This document shows, piece after piece, positions 51,809 to 60,035 of a DNA stretch of 64,000 bases (position 1 is its first letter; each line of letters begins with the position of its first letter). This DNA is from Streptomyces pyxinicus (GTDB lineage Bacteria > Actinomycetota > Actinomycetes > Streptomycetales > Streptomycetaceae), in the NCBI RefSeq assembly GCF_024753135.1, contig NZ_JANUGP010000005.1:62001-126000 (forward strand). The letters run 5' to 3'. Under the pieces are notes generated by a model. It was not told the DNA's origin. It searched no databases and saw only the letters and a list, made by a program, of their open reading frames with translations. Position numbers and translations under genes: made by a program.

Positions 51809-53029
51809 TCAGACGACAGCGGGGAAGCGGACGGGAAGGGCCTCCAGGGCGCGGTGGAACGGGCCGGGCCGCCAGACGAGTGCGGACTGGGGGCAGGCGA
51901 GGTCCAGCTCGGGCAGCGCGTCCAGGAGGCAGGTGATGGCGGTCTCGGCGATGAGGTAGGCGTGCGACCTGGCGGGGCAGGTGTGCGGGCCGATGCTCCA
52001 CGACAGGTGGGCGCGGTTGCCGCTGAGGAGGGCCGCGTCGGCGCCGGCGGTGACGGCCGGGTCGTTGTTGCAGGCGGCCATGGAGATGACGACGGGCTGG
52101 TGGGCGGGGAGCAGCACACCCTCGACGTCGATGGGGTACGGCGGGTAGGAGATGCAGTAGTTGGCCATCGGCGGGTCGGTGTACAGGACGGTGTCGAGGG
52201 CGTCCCGGACCGGCTGGCCGGCGTGCAGGCCGGCCGAGAACTGCTCGTCGGTGAGGATGCGGAGCACGGTGTTGCTGATCAGGTTGGTCAGCGGCTCGAT
52301 GCCCGCGCCGTACATGGTGACGAGCTGGTGGGACATCTCGATGTCGTCCAGCGCGGCGGCGTGCGCGATCAGCCGGGAGGTGACGTCCTCGCCGGGCTCC
52401 TTGCGGCGCAGCCGCACCAGTTCGTGGACGGCCTGGCCGAGGATCTCGTTGCCGAGGGCGGCGGTCTCGGCAGCGGACTCGAAGATCTTGGCCATGCCGT
52501 CGGCGATGCGCCGGCCGATCTCGTCCGGGCAGCCCAGCAGCGCGCTCAGCACCCGGAAGGCGATCGGCCAGGAGTACTGCACGAGCAGGTCGGCCTCGCC
52601 GCGGGCGCTGAACTCGCCGAGGGCCGCGGACGCCACCTCCTCGACCAGGGCGCGCAGTTCGTGCTGGTCGACGCCCTGGATGCTGGCGGTGTTGGCCGCG
52701 CGGTAGCGGGCGTGCTCGGGGCCGGAGGAGCGCAGCGCGTTGGGCCGCCACTCCATCATCGGCAGCACCGGGCAGCCGGCCGGCACCGACTGCTGCCAGA
52801 TCCGGGGGTCGGCCGGGAAGTGCAGCGGGTCGTTGAGGATGCGGCGGGCCTGGTGGAAGCCGATGACCAGGGTGGCGGGCACACCGGGGGCGAGGTCCAC
52901 CGGGACCAGCGGCCCGTACACCTCGCGCATCCGCGCGTACGCCGTGTGCGGATCGGCGGCGTACGCGGCGTCGTACAGCGCGAACCGGGCCGCCGGGCGC
53001 GCGAGGGTGCCGAAGTCGGGGGTGGTCAT
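51809..53029 (-). CDS. Atypical cytochrome P450 (CYP156/157-like) lacking ExxR
   Basis: The 406-residue protein has the heme loop WSIGPHTCPAR with Cys351. In the K-helix the ExxR position reads D280-T-V-Y283, aligned on the following PP, so both normally invariant residues are gone. The I-helix reads GAGIEPLTN, with Pro246 where the oxygen-activating Thr is expected. CYP156 and CYP157 members linked to conservons are known for such losses. Its start overlaps the cvnD stop (ATGA). It may need its CYP154 partner or have a non-oxygenase role. Confidence 0.85.
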   Translation of the reverse strand: MTTPDFGTLARPAARFALYDAAYAADPHTAYARMREVYGPLVPVDLAPGVPATLVIGFHQARRILNDPLHFPADPRIWQQSVPAGCPVLPMMEWRPNALRSSGPEHARYRAANTASIQGVDQHELRALVEEVASAALGEFSARGEADLLVQYSWPIAFRVLSALLGCPDEIGRRIADGMAKIFESAAETAALGNEILGQAVHELVRLRRKEPGEDVTSRLIAHAAALDDIEMSHQLVTMYGAGIEPLTNLISNTVLRILTDEQFSAGLHAGQPVRDALDTVLYTDPPMANYCISYPPYPIDVEGVLLPAHQPVVISMAACNNDPAVTAGADAALLSGNRAHLSWSIGPHTCPARSHAYLIAETAITCLLDALPELDLACPQSALVWRPGPFHRALEALPVRFPAVV

Positions 53030-53652
53030 GTACGGGGCTCCACAAGAGAGACGGGGGCATGACGGGAGGTCACGAACTCGATGAGCGTGATCAGCGCGTA
53101 CACGCAGGACCGCCGGTCCCGGGCGTCGCACTCGGTCAGCGGGGTGTCCGGGTCGAGGGCGAGCGCCTCCCTTATCTCGTCGAGCGGGTAACGGGGCGCG
53201 TCCGGAAAGACGTTGATGGCGACGGCGTACGGCGTCCGCTGTTCCTCCAGCAGGCCCAGCACCTCGTGGCAGCCGTCCAGGTCCCGGTTGTCGGCGAGCA
53301 CCAGGGCGCCGAGCGCGCCTTCGGTGAGGCCCTCCCACAACGGCCGGAACCGGGTCTGGCCGGGGGTTCCGAACAGGTAGAGGGCCAGGCGGTCGCCGAG
53401 CAGGTGGATGCGGCCGAAGTCCATGGCGACGGTGGTGGTCGTCTTGTGCGGCAGGCCGCGCAGGTCGTCCACGCCGACGCTGGCCTCGGTGATCGGCTCC
53501 TCCATGCGCAGCGGTGCGACCTCGGAGACGCTGCCGACGAAGGTGGTCTTGCCGACGCCGAAGGCCCCGGCCACGACGATCTTCGCGGAGCGGGTGACGC
53601 CGGGGGCCAGGTAGTGGGGGGCGGGCTGGTCAGACAAGCTCACGGAGTCCAC
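53026..53652 (-). CDS. cvnD: Conservon GTP-binding protein CvnD
   Basis: The 208-residue small GTPase has the P-loop GAFGVGKTT, TEASVGVDD in the switch region, and LFGTPGQTRFRPLW as the G3 motif. It lacks a classic NKxD, where AINVF is seen. This is the fourth gene of the actinobacterial conservon, which forms a membrane complex resembling a G-protein-coupled system. GTG 53652 has AGGAGG 6 nt upstream. It overlaps cvnC by 23 nt and the first P450 gene by 4 nt. Confidence 0.93.
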   Translation of the reverse strand: MDSVSLSDQPAPHYLAPGVTRSAKIVVAGAFGVGKTTFVGSVSEVAPLRMEEPITEASVGVDDLRGLPHKTTTTVAMDFGRIHLLGDRLALYLFGTPGQTRFRPLWEGLTEGALGALVLADNRDLDGCHEVLGLLEEQRTPYAVAINVFPDAPRYPLDEIREALALDPDTPLTECDARDRRSCVYALITLIEFVTSRHAPVSLVEPRT

Positions 53653-53986
53653 GCAGCACCTCCTGTAGCAGGTCGAGTCCGGGGCGGCCCTCCTCGGCGG
53701 GGGCCGGGCTGGTGAGATGGCCGCTGTCCATCAGCTCGGAGACGAGGATCCGGACGGTGGAGGGCGGCAGTTCCAGCGCGGCGGCGATGTCCGCGACGGC
53801 CAGGCCGCCGCGTCCGCCGCCGCCGAACAGGCGCATCACCCGGCGCGCGTCCGGCCCCAGGGTCTCGGTGGGGCCGGACGCCGCGATGACCACCGTCTCC
53901 AGGCGCACGTCCCGGCTGGGGCGGTTGCGTCCGCCGGTGCGGACGTACGGCCTGATCAGGTCCGGGTCGTGCCGCGGACCGCTCAT
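53630..53986 (-). CDS. cvnC: Conservon DUF742 protein CvnC
   Basis: The 118-residue DUF742 protein carries the motif DLIRPYVRTGGRNRPSRDVRLET and a winged-helix-like end (VADIAAALELPPSTVRILVSELMDSG). CvnC proteins interact with the other conservon products. Start and the cvnB stop overlap as ATGA. The end overlaps cvnD, in keeping with tight coupling of all four genes. Confidence 0.93.
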   Translation of the reverse strand: MSGPRHDPDLIRPYVRTGGRNRPSRDVRLETVVIAASGPTETLGPDARRVMRLFGGGGRGGLAVADIAAALELPPSTVRILVSELMDSGHLTSPAPAEEGRPGLDLLQEVLRGLRELV

Positions 53987-54411
53987 GTCGCCGGTCCGCC
54001 TTCCGCCGCGGGGCGGCGTTCGGCGACCTCCAGCTCGTGGCCGAGCCGGGTGGCGAGGCGCACCATGTGGTGGGTGATCAGGCCGACGTCGGACTCGGGG
54101 CCGGTGGTGACCACCGACAGCATGGAGTTCTTCGCGGCGGCGGTGGTCAGGCCGATCCGGCCCTGCGACTCGATCAGCAGCTGGCACATGCCCTTTCCGC
54201 CGACGTGCTCGTCCCAGGCCTTGCCGGCGGCGCGCAGCGACGCGGTCACGGCGGCGAGCTTCTCGGCCTCCTCCTGGCCGATCGTCTGCGTGCGGGCCTG
54301 CAGCAGACCGTCGCTGCTCATCAGCACCGCGTACTCGACGCCCTCGACGGAGCCGAGTTCCTGGTCGAGCAGCCAGCCCAGGCTGTTGCTGTGCGTGTCG
54401 CGCATGGTCAC
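53983..54411 (-). CDS. cvnB: Conservon roadblock/LC7 protein CvnB
   Basis: The 142-residue roadblock/LC7-fold protein has GWLLDQELGSVEGVEYAVLMSSDGLL and a C-terminal helix VRLATRLGHELEVAE. Family members bind the small GTPase and may act as an activator. GTG 54411 overlaps the cvnA stop (GTGA); ATG 54405 is an alternative start. Confidence 0.93.
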   Translation of the reverse strand: MTMRDTHSNSLGWLLDQELGSVEGVEYAVLMSSDGLLQARTQTIGQEEAEKLAAVTASLRAAGKAWDEHVGGKGMCQLLIESQGRIGLTTAAAKNSMLSVVTTGPESDVGLITHHMVRLATRLGHELEVAERRPAAEGGPAT

Positions 54412-55892
54412 TGTCCTTCGGTGGATCCGGTGGTGTCCTCGGTCTGTCGTCCCAGGCGGGTGCCGGCCGCCCAGGCGGCGGCGACGCTCGGGCGGCCCGG
54501 CACGGCCGACGCCTCGCTCGGCGCCGGTGCCGGGGTGGTGCGGGGCCGGGCCGGGCGCCGCCGGACGGTCAGACCGCTGGCGGTGGTCGCCGGGGGTGCC
54601 GCGTCACCCGCCTCGCGCGGGGCGGGCGGGAGCCCCACGGGCGCGGGGGTGGGCGCGGGCTCGGGCACGGCGGGAGGCTCGGGCATGGCGGGAGGCTCGG
54701 GCATGGCGGCGGACTCCGGTGCGGCGGCGGGAGCCGGTACGGCGGCGTGGACCGGCGCGGGCACAGCGGCCGGTACGGCGACGGGGGCCGGCACCGGGAT
54801 GTCGCTGAAGACCAGCAGGTTCTTCGGCAGGACGAGGACGGCCCGGGTGCCCTGGTAGATGTTGGGCGCGGTCAGCTCGACGCGGAAGCCGTAGTTCTCG
54901 GCGAGCAGCGAGGCGACCCGCAGGCCGGTCTGCGGATGGGCGCCGAGCCGGGTGATGTCGTCGCGCTGCTTGCCGGACATGATGTCGCTGGCCCACAGCA
55001 GGCGTTCGTCGTCCATGCGCAGCCCGGCGTCGTCCACGACGAGGAAGCAGGCGTGGTGCCCCTCCTCCACGGAGACGTGCACCCGCGCGGCCGGCGGCGA
55101 GTAGCGCAGCGCGTTGTCGAGCAGCAGCGCCAGGGTGTGGACGACGGCCTCGACGGCCCGGCTCTGCACCGCTATGGCGTCCCGCTCGTGGTGCTCGATG
55201 CGCTGGTAGCCCTCGATACGGCCCATCGCGGCACGGATCACGTCGGTCAGCGAGGTGCGCGGCCAGCGCCGGGACAGCTTGTCGCCGGCCAGCACCGCGT
55301 AGCCCTGCGCGGTCAGCAGCATCTGCTGGGCGATGTGGTCGATGTGCACCAGGGTGGCGTAGGCCTCGTCGCCCTGGTGGGAGCGCACGCCCTGGCTGAT
55401 CTCGCGGCTGAGCCGGGTCGCGCGGGCCACCACGTTGGAGGCGAAGCTGCGCACGGCGGCCCGGGTGGCGTCCTGCGACTCCCGGCGCGCCCTGGCGGTC
55501 TCCTGGTCGGCAGCCGCCTTGATGCCGGCGATGTGCTGCTCGGCCGCCACCCGGGTGCTCTCGCGCACCTGGGTGACGGTGGCGGTCAGCTGGCCGGTGA
55601 GGTCGCGCAGCCGCTCGGCGAGGGCCGTGCGGTGCAGCGGCGGGGGCAGCGCGAGGGCACCGGCGCGCGCGTCCCCGGGCCGGGCGGCCCCGGCGGCCAG
55701 GGCGGGCAGGTCGGAGACGAGTTGTCCTACGGCGTGCTCGGCGGCCCGCAACTGCTGGGTGAGCCGGTCGGCGTGGCCCTGGAGCCGGTCGGCCCGCGCG
55801 CGCTCGCGGCGGTGGGAGCGGCCGAGACGCCAGGCGGCCACGGCGGCCACGAGGGCGGCCAGGGCGACGGCGGCCAGTAACAGATCGGTCAT
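54408..55892 (-). CDS. cvnA: Conservon sensor histidine-kinase-like protein CvnA
   Basis: The 494-residue protein has one N-terminal transmembrane helix (LLLAAVALAALVAAVAAW), a long coiled coil (~25-150), a dimerisation helix with TLVHIDHIAQQML and an HATPase domain with LLLDNALRYSPP and GLRVASLLAENYGFRVEL. The last ~150 residues are Pro/Ala-rich, including MPEPPAMPEPPAVPEP repeats. It should be the membrane component that starts conservon signalling. ATG 55892 has GGAGAGGA 5 nt upstream. No large extracellular sensor domain is present. Confidence 0.9.
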   Translation of the reverse strand: MTDLLLAAVALAALVAAVAAWRLGRSHRRERARADRLQGHADRLTQQLRAAEHAVGQLVSDLPALAAGAARPGDARAGALALPPPLHRTALAERLRDLTGQLTATVTQVRESTRVAAEQHIAGIKAAADQETARARRESQDATRAAVRSFASNVVARATRLSREISQGVRSHQGDEAYATLVHIDHIAQQMLLTAQGYAVLAGDKLSRRWPRTSLTDVIRAAMGRIEGYQRIEHHERDAIAVQSRAVEAVVHTLALLLDNALRYSPPAARVHVSVEEGHHACFLVVDDAGLRMDDERLLWASDIMSGKQRDDITRLGAHPQTGLRVASLLAENYGFRVELTAPNIYQGTRAVLVLPKNLLVFSDIPVPAPVAVPAAVPAPVHAAVPAPAAAPESAAMPEPPAMPEPPAVPEPAPTPAPVGLPPAPREAGDAAPPATTASGLTVRRRPARPRTTPAPAPSEASAVPGRPSVAAAWAAGTRLGRQTEDTTGSTEGQ

Positions 55893-56433
55893 CAAGTCCT
55901 CTCCAGGGGGTCCGGCTCGCGAACCGGCCGGCGCGGCGCGCCGGAACCGGGCGAGGAGCTGGAACCGGCTGCCGGGACGGCGTCACCGCGGCCGCGGGCA
56001 TGACCCGGGAAGCACCGGACACCTCGCGAACCCGCTCGTACGGGGATGACGGGGGATGGCGGAAACTCGGCGCGATGCGGGCCGGCGAGACCCGGGTGAA
56101 CGGGCCTGCCGGGTAAGGCAGGGAGGGCGGCGGGCACTGTGTCCTCCGGGTACGCGGTCCTGTCGTGCTGCGTCACGTCCGCGACGCCCGGTGGCCGTTT
56201 CCGGTCTGGGCCGAGCTTATCCGGAATCCCGGACCCTGTTCGGCGATCTCGCCACGGAACCCTGTGAAAGAACCATGACGGCGCGCGACGACCCGCCCCC
56301 GACCACGCCCTCTCTCCCTCCGGTGTCCGAACACGCCCGATATGGAAGGGGCTTGGGGAATCCACGCGAGCGGGGTAATGGGATGCCGATCACACCGGGT
56401 CCGTCGGGCGGGGCTCACGCGTCCACGGGATCT
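55893..56433. other. 541-bp region between the conservon and the HExxH gene
   Basis: This is the longest gap in the window. It should hold the conservon promoter (minus strand) and the end of the HExxH transcript. A minus-strand frame stays open from 56365 to 55892 and a plus-strand ATG at 56275 opens a long frame. Neither has a family match or convincing ribosome site, and both look like GC-driven artefacts. No repeats or clear terminator were found. Confidence 0.4.
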
Positions 56434-58617
56434 TCACCGTTCACCGGTCCCCGCCGCCAGCCAGCGGGCCACGCGCAGCGGATCGGCGGCCGTCCCGGCG
56501 AGCCGCAGCTCGCGGTGGACGGCCCGGGCCAACTCCGGCCGTCGCAGCAGCCGTCCGGTGGCGGAACCGGCGCCGAGGGCGAGGACGAGCCCGGTCCAGG
56601 CGTCGGCGGACTCCGGTTCGTCGACCAGGAGTTCGGCACAGGCCGCGACGGCGGTGGGGTCCCGGGCGAGCAGGGCCCGGTCGGCGGCGGAGCCGTGCGC
56701 GGCGGGCCGGGACCCGGCCGTCAGGCACCGCCGGATCAGCCCGGCGCGGGCGTGGGACCAGGGGGCGGCCAGGTCGGGGACGACGGCGGACGGCGCGAGC
56801 CGGCAGTCGGCCCGGGCGCCCGCCATGAAGGCCCGGGCCAGCGCGCGGACGTCGTCCGGGGCGGGGCTCAGGTGCCGGATCCGCCAGCCCGTGCGGTGGT
56901 CGGTCGCGGCGAACTCGGCGAGCAGGGCGCGGTCCTGGCCGATCCGCGGGTCCGCCCGCCAGTCGGCCAGCCGCGCCGCCATGCCCCCGACGAACCGGCG
57001 CCCGTGCCCGGTCAGCGCGGGGTCGGCGAGCAGGGTGCGCACCGCGTCCCCGGTCTGGCCACGGCTCAGGGCGAACTCGAATTCGACGTACGCCCGTTGG
57101 GGTCCTGGCACCCGGTCCAGGTACCGGGACCAGAACTCGGTGACGCCGAGGAACGCGTAGGCGCCCTGGAGCAGTCCGCTCAGCGGGCGCGGGTCGTCAC
57201 GCCAGGGGGCGTAGTGCCGCTCGGCGCCCGCGTCCTCCTCCAGTGTCAACAGATGCAGCAGGGCGCCCAGTTTGGTGTGCTGGAACTCGTGTACGAGGGT
57301 GACGGCGAAGGTGGCCGGGTCCGGCGGCAGCGAGGTCAGCACCCCGCCGAAGGCGTCCCCCGAGGAGGCGCTGAGCACCACCCCGGGCTTGCGCGGCCGT
57401 ACCGCCGTGAGGGTGCGCAGGCCCTCCCCGAGGGCCGCGGCCATCTCCGGGTCGCTGCCCGCCAGCAGGTCCATCGCGCGCCCGAACCGCTCCTGCCAGT
57501 CGGCGGCCCGGTCCTCGCCGAGGCGGGCGGCGGGCAGCGGTTCACTGAGGTCGCGGTAGGGGTCGATGTCATCGAGGAACACCTCCAGATCCCGCCCGGC
57601 CACGACCACACGCAGCCGACGCAGCACCTGCCACCCGGGCGCGTCCGCGTCAGACGCGGTCCCGTAGGTGGCATCCCTGTCGGGCGCGGTCCCGTCGTGC
57701 GCGGTCCCGTCGGTGGCATCCCTGTCGGGCGCGGTCCCGTCGGGCGCGGTCCCGTCGGGCGCGGTCCCGTCGGTGGCGGTCCCGTCGTGCGCGGTTCCAT
57801 CGGTGGCGGTCCCGTCGGGCGCGGTCCCATCGGTGGCATCCCTGTCGGGCGCGGTCCCGTCAGTGGCGGCCCCGTCAAGCGCGGCCCCATCGGTGCCGGC
57901 CCCCTCAAGCGCGCCCCCATCGGTGCCGGCCCCGTCGGGCGCGGTCCCATCGGTGGCATCCCCGTCAAGCCCGGCCCCGTCAGTGGCGATCCCGTCAAGC
58001 GCGGCCCCATCGGTGCCGGCCCCGTCGGGCGGCGCGGGCGGCCCGGGCGGGCCGACGCTCGCGCCGTACGGGTCGACCCGGAGCCGGCCCCCGGCCACCA
58101 CCACCTCCGCCGTGCCCCAGCGCGGGCGGTCCGGTAAGCGGGCGAGGCCGAGGGTGGGGAACATGGCGGTGCCGTCGCGCAGTGGCACGGTGGTGCGCAG
58201 CGGCACGGCGGCGCGCAGGGCGGCGACGGCGCACACCGCGTGCAGGTGCCCGAGGTCGGTCCACAGGGGTCCCTCGCCCCAGGCCGTGCCGTGCAGCCGG
58301 CGCAGGCCGTGTCCCAGCCAGATGCCGGTCTGCGGATGCAGCAGCAGTTCCCGGAACGCCTCCGGTGCCCGCTCCTGGGCGGCCGTCAGCGCCTCCCAGG
58401 CGCTGTCCACCGGGGGCAGCGGGCCGAGCGCGCCCGGTGTCGCCGCCGCCGCGTCGAGCAGGGCGCGCAGCAGCAGGAGGCGGCGGCTGTACTCGGTGCC
58501 GCGCAGGAAGCGGATCAGGTCGGGGCCGCCCCGGCCGGCGGCCAGGTCGTCGAAGTACGCCGAGGGGACGCGATGGTGCGCGGTACGCGCCGGTCCGTCA
58601 CGTCCGTCGGTCTGCAC
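56434..58617 (-). CDS. HExxH-type putative RiPP-modifying enzyme (alpha-KG-HExxH peptide beta-hydroxylase class)
   Basis: The 727-residue protein matches the HEXXH-motif family associated with FxSxx-type peptide systems: N-terminal FDDLAAGRGGPDLIRFLRG, the metal-binding TLVHEFQHTKLGALLHL (His443, Glu444, His447), then ERHYAPWRDDPRPLSGLLQGAYAFLGVTEFW. Recent work assigns such proteins to iron/2-oxoglutarate-dependent peptide beta-hydroxylases. That activity is inferred here. A 129-residue tandem repeat (197-325) interrupts the N-terminal half. GTG 58617 has GGGGAGG 7 nt upstream and is only 21 bp after the small precursor-like gene, so the two form an operon. Confidence 0.82.
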   Translation of the reverse strand: MQTDGRDGPARTAHHRVPSAYFDDLAAGRGGPDLIRFLRGTEYSRRLLLLRALLDAAAATPGALGPLPPVDSAWEALTAAQERAPEAFRELLLHPQTGIWLGHGLRRLHGTAWGEGPLWTDLGHLHAVCAVAALRAAVPLRTTVPLRDGTAMFPTLGLARLPDRPRWGTAEVVVAGGRLRVDPYGASVGPPGPPAPPDGAGTDGAALDGIATDGAGLDGDATDGTAPDGAGTDGGALEGAGTDGAALDGAATDGTAPDRDATDGTAPDGTATDGTAHDGTATDGTAPDGTAPDGTAPDRDATDGTAHDGTAPDRDATYGTASDADAPGWQVLRRLRVVVAGRDLEVFLDDIDPYRDLSEPLPAARLGEDRAADWQERFGRAMDLLAGSDPEMAAALGEGLRTLTAVRPRKPGVVLSASSGDAFGGVLTSLPPDPATFAVTLVHEFQHTKLGALLHLLTLEEDAGAERHYAPWRDDPRPLSGLLQGAYAFLGVTEFWSRYLDRVPGPQRAYVEFEFALSRGQTGDAVRTLLADPALTGHGRRFVGGMAARLADWRADPRIGQDRALLAEFAATDHRTGWRIRHLSPAPDDVRALARAFMAGARADCRLAPSAVVPDLAAPWSHARAGLIRRCLTAGSRPAAHGSAADRALLARDPTAVAACAELLVDEPESADAWTGLVLALGAGSATGRLLRRPELARAVHRELRLAGTAADPLRVARWLAAGTGER
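57643..58029 (-). repeat. In-frame ~30-bp tandem repeats inside the HExxH gene
   Basis: Residues 197-325 are built from 5- and 10-residue units such as ATDGTAPDGT and ATDGAALDGA, giving a 15/30-bp DNA period. Codons are nearly identical between units, pointing to recent expansion by slippage or unequal recombination. The insert falls between conserved blocks and is probably a flexible surface loop. The length likely varies between strains. Confidence 0.9.
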
Positions 58618-58638
58618 AGGCCGCCTCCCCGGGGACCG

Positions 58639-58821
58639 TCAGTCGGCCCGGCCGGGCTGCCCGTCGCCGCCGGCGAAGTTGACCCGGGGGCGCTCGATCT
58701 GGCGCAGCAGCCGGTCCAGCGAGCGCGCGTGGACCGCGCGGTGCTGCGAGCGGAGCGCGGTGAGCGGGACGTCGCTGAGATCGGCCAGTTCGGATCCCAC
58801 GAACTCCGCGGACGTATTCAT
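58639..58821 (-). CDS. FxSxx-like RiPP precursor peptide candidate
   Basis: The 60-residue peptide begins MNTSAEFVGSELADLSDVPL and continues with RSLDRLLRQIERP. This is the leader pattern of FxSxx-COOH precursors (an acidic L-x-D-L-S-x-V/P-L segment, then a basic helix). The C-terminal region reads VNFAGGDGQPGRAD, with Phe followed by Ala-Gly-Gly instead of a terminal FxSxx. ATG 58821 has AGGGGGA about 7 nt upstream. It lies directly upstream of the HExxH gene in the same operon. Leader similarity and context are the evidence; the core and its modification are inference. Confidence 0.75.
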   Translation of the reverse strand: MNTSAEFVGSELADLSDVPLTALRSQHRAVHARSLDRLLRQIERPRVNFAGGDGQPGRAD

Positions 58822-58907
58822 GCGGCATCCCCCTGACAACGTCCTTCATCCCGTTGACTTCATGATGACGTATGCCGGAAGCGTTCGGGAAGAGCGTGAT
58901 CAGCCGG

Positions 58908-60035
58908 TCAGGCGCCCTGTTCCGGGGGCAGCCAGCGGGTCGCCCAGTCCGTCAGGTCCCGCTGTTCCAGCGAGCCGGGTTCGACCAGGGCGACGGCCGC
59001 CACGAGCGCGGCGAGCCCTCCGGGGTGGCGGCGGCAGGTACGGACGATGCTGATGAGGTCGGGACGCGGCGCTCCCAGCCGGGGGATCGCGCCGGACAGG
59101 TCGGGGGGCAGCATGCCGAGCACGAGCTGCCGCTGGTCCCGGTCGGTCATGCCCGGCCAGCCCGCCAGCAGGTTGACCAGCTCCGACAGCGCCGCGTCCG
59201 GCACGGGTTCCGCGCGGCGCCGGGCGGCCGGGAAGGCCAGCTCGCGCACGTCGTCGCCCCAGGACCGGTACCACAGCGAGGTGGGCCGCTGGCCGCCCGA
59301 GGTGAACCCGGCGATCACCCGCTCGGCGACCGCGTTCATGTCCGGCGGCCAGCCGTCGGCGCCGGCCAGTTCGGCGAGTACGGCCCGCGAGAACACCCCG
59401 GTCTGCCCGACGGGGTCGTTGGCCGCCCGCTGCCCCGGCCCGGAGGCCAGCAGCACGAACTGCTCCCGGCCGGGCAACCGGTCGCCGCCGGGCGGCACTT
59501 CGGCGGGCAGCGCGCGGGCGAGGGCGAGGTCCTCGACGAAGGTCTGGCAGGAGTCCACCAGCCAGATCTGGCGCCGGAAGCCGGGCAGCAGGTCGGTGGT
59601 GCAGGCGGTCAGCCAGGCGTCCAGGTCCAGGTTCCGCTTGTCGTCGGCGGCGGCGTCGGCGTAGAAGAGCCGGCGGTGGCCCTGCGCGTCGGTGACGCCG
59701 TGCCCGCCCCAGAACACCCACAGCAGGTCGCCCTCCAGCGCGGGCAGCCGGCGCGTCAGCACCTCCTGCACCGCTTCCCGCCCGGCACCGGCCGAGGGCA
59801 CGTCGACCTCGGGGCCGCCCGCGCCGGCCAGCGGGGCGAGCAGCAGCTGGATGTGCGCGGCGGGCACCCCCCGGCCGCGCAGCCAGGCGGTGAACCGGCG
59901 GGCGTCGGCGGCGGGCCCCGGCAGATCCCAGGCCGCCCCGGCCGCGTACCGCTCCACACCGACGACGACGGCATGGGTGCGCTCCGGCCGGACGGGCGCC
60001 ACCCGGCCACGGCCCGGCCGCACGGGCGCGCTCAC
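58908..60035 (-). CDS. Caspase-like protease with C-terminal effector-associated domain
   Basis: The 375-residue protein has a caspase/peptidase C14 fold: THAVVVGVERYA as strand 1, then the dyad His112 (FWGGHGV) and Cys163 (LVDSCQTF), followed by VLLASGPGQRA. The C-terminal ~95 residues (ELVNLLAGWPGMTDRDQRQL to the end) match the helical effector-associated domain 2 type. That domain recruits effectors in actinobacterial conflict systems. GTG 60035 overlaps the stop of the upstream hydrolase gene (GTGA). It would be a cytoplasmic protease activated by oligomerisation, perhaps causing cell death. Confidence 0.85.
   Translation of the reverse strand: MSAPVRPGRGRVAPVRPERTHAVVVGVERYAAGAAWDLPGPAADARRFTAWLRGRGVPAAHIQLLLAPLAGAGGPEVDVPSAGAGREAVQEVLTRRLPALEGDLLWVFWGGHGVTDAQGHRRLFYADAAADDKRNLDLDAWLTACTTDLLPGFRRQIWLVDSCQTFVEDLALARALPAEVPPGGDRLPGREQFVLLASGPGQRAANDPVGQTGVFSRAVLAELAGADGWPPDMNAVAERVIAGFTSGGQRPTSLWYRSWGDDVRELAFPAARRRAEPVPDAALSELVNLLAGWPGMTDRDQRQLVLGMLPPDLSGAIPRLGAPRPDLISIVRTCRRHPGGLAALVAAVALVEPGSLEQRDLTDWATRWLPPEQGA

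Noticed and set aside
56140..56280. GGAAT/GGAAC elements as an ECF sigma promoter for the conservon
   Set aside because: No matching -10 element was found at 16-18 bp spacing on the minus strand.
55892..56365. Minus-strand frame leading into cvnA, possibly an extra gene
   Set aside because: It has no family match, odd Pro/Arg-rich composition and no ribosome site. cvnA has its own good ribosome site in another frame.
57643..58029. Possible CRISPR array or non-coding satellite
   Set aside because: The units are contiguous without unique spacers and stay in the reading frame of the HExxH gene, so it is a coding tandem repeat.
56056..58137. Repetitive + strand frame encoding (VGRGPVGGIP)n-like protein
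   Set aside because: It is the antisense reading of the HExxH repeat. It has no ribosome site and the HExxH frame holds the conserved motifs.
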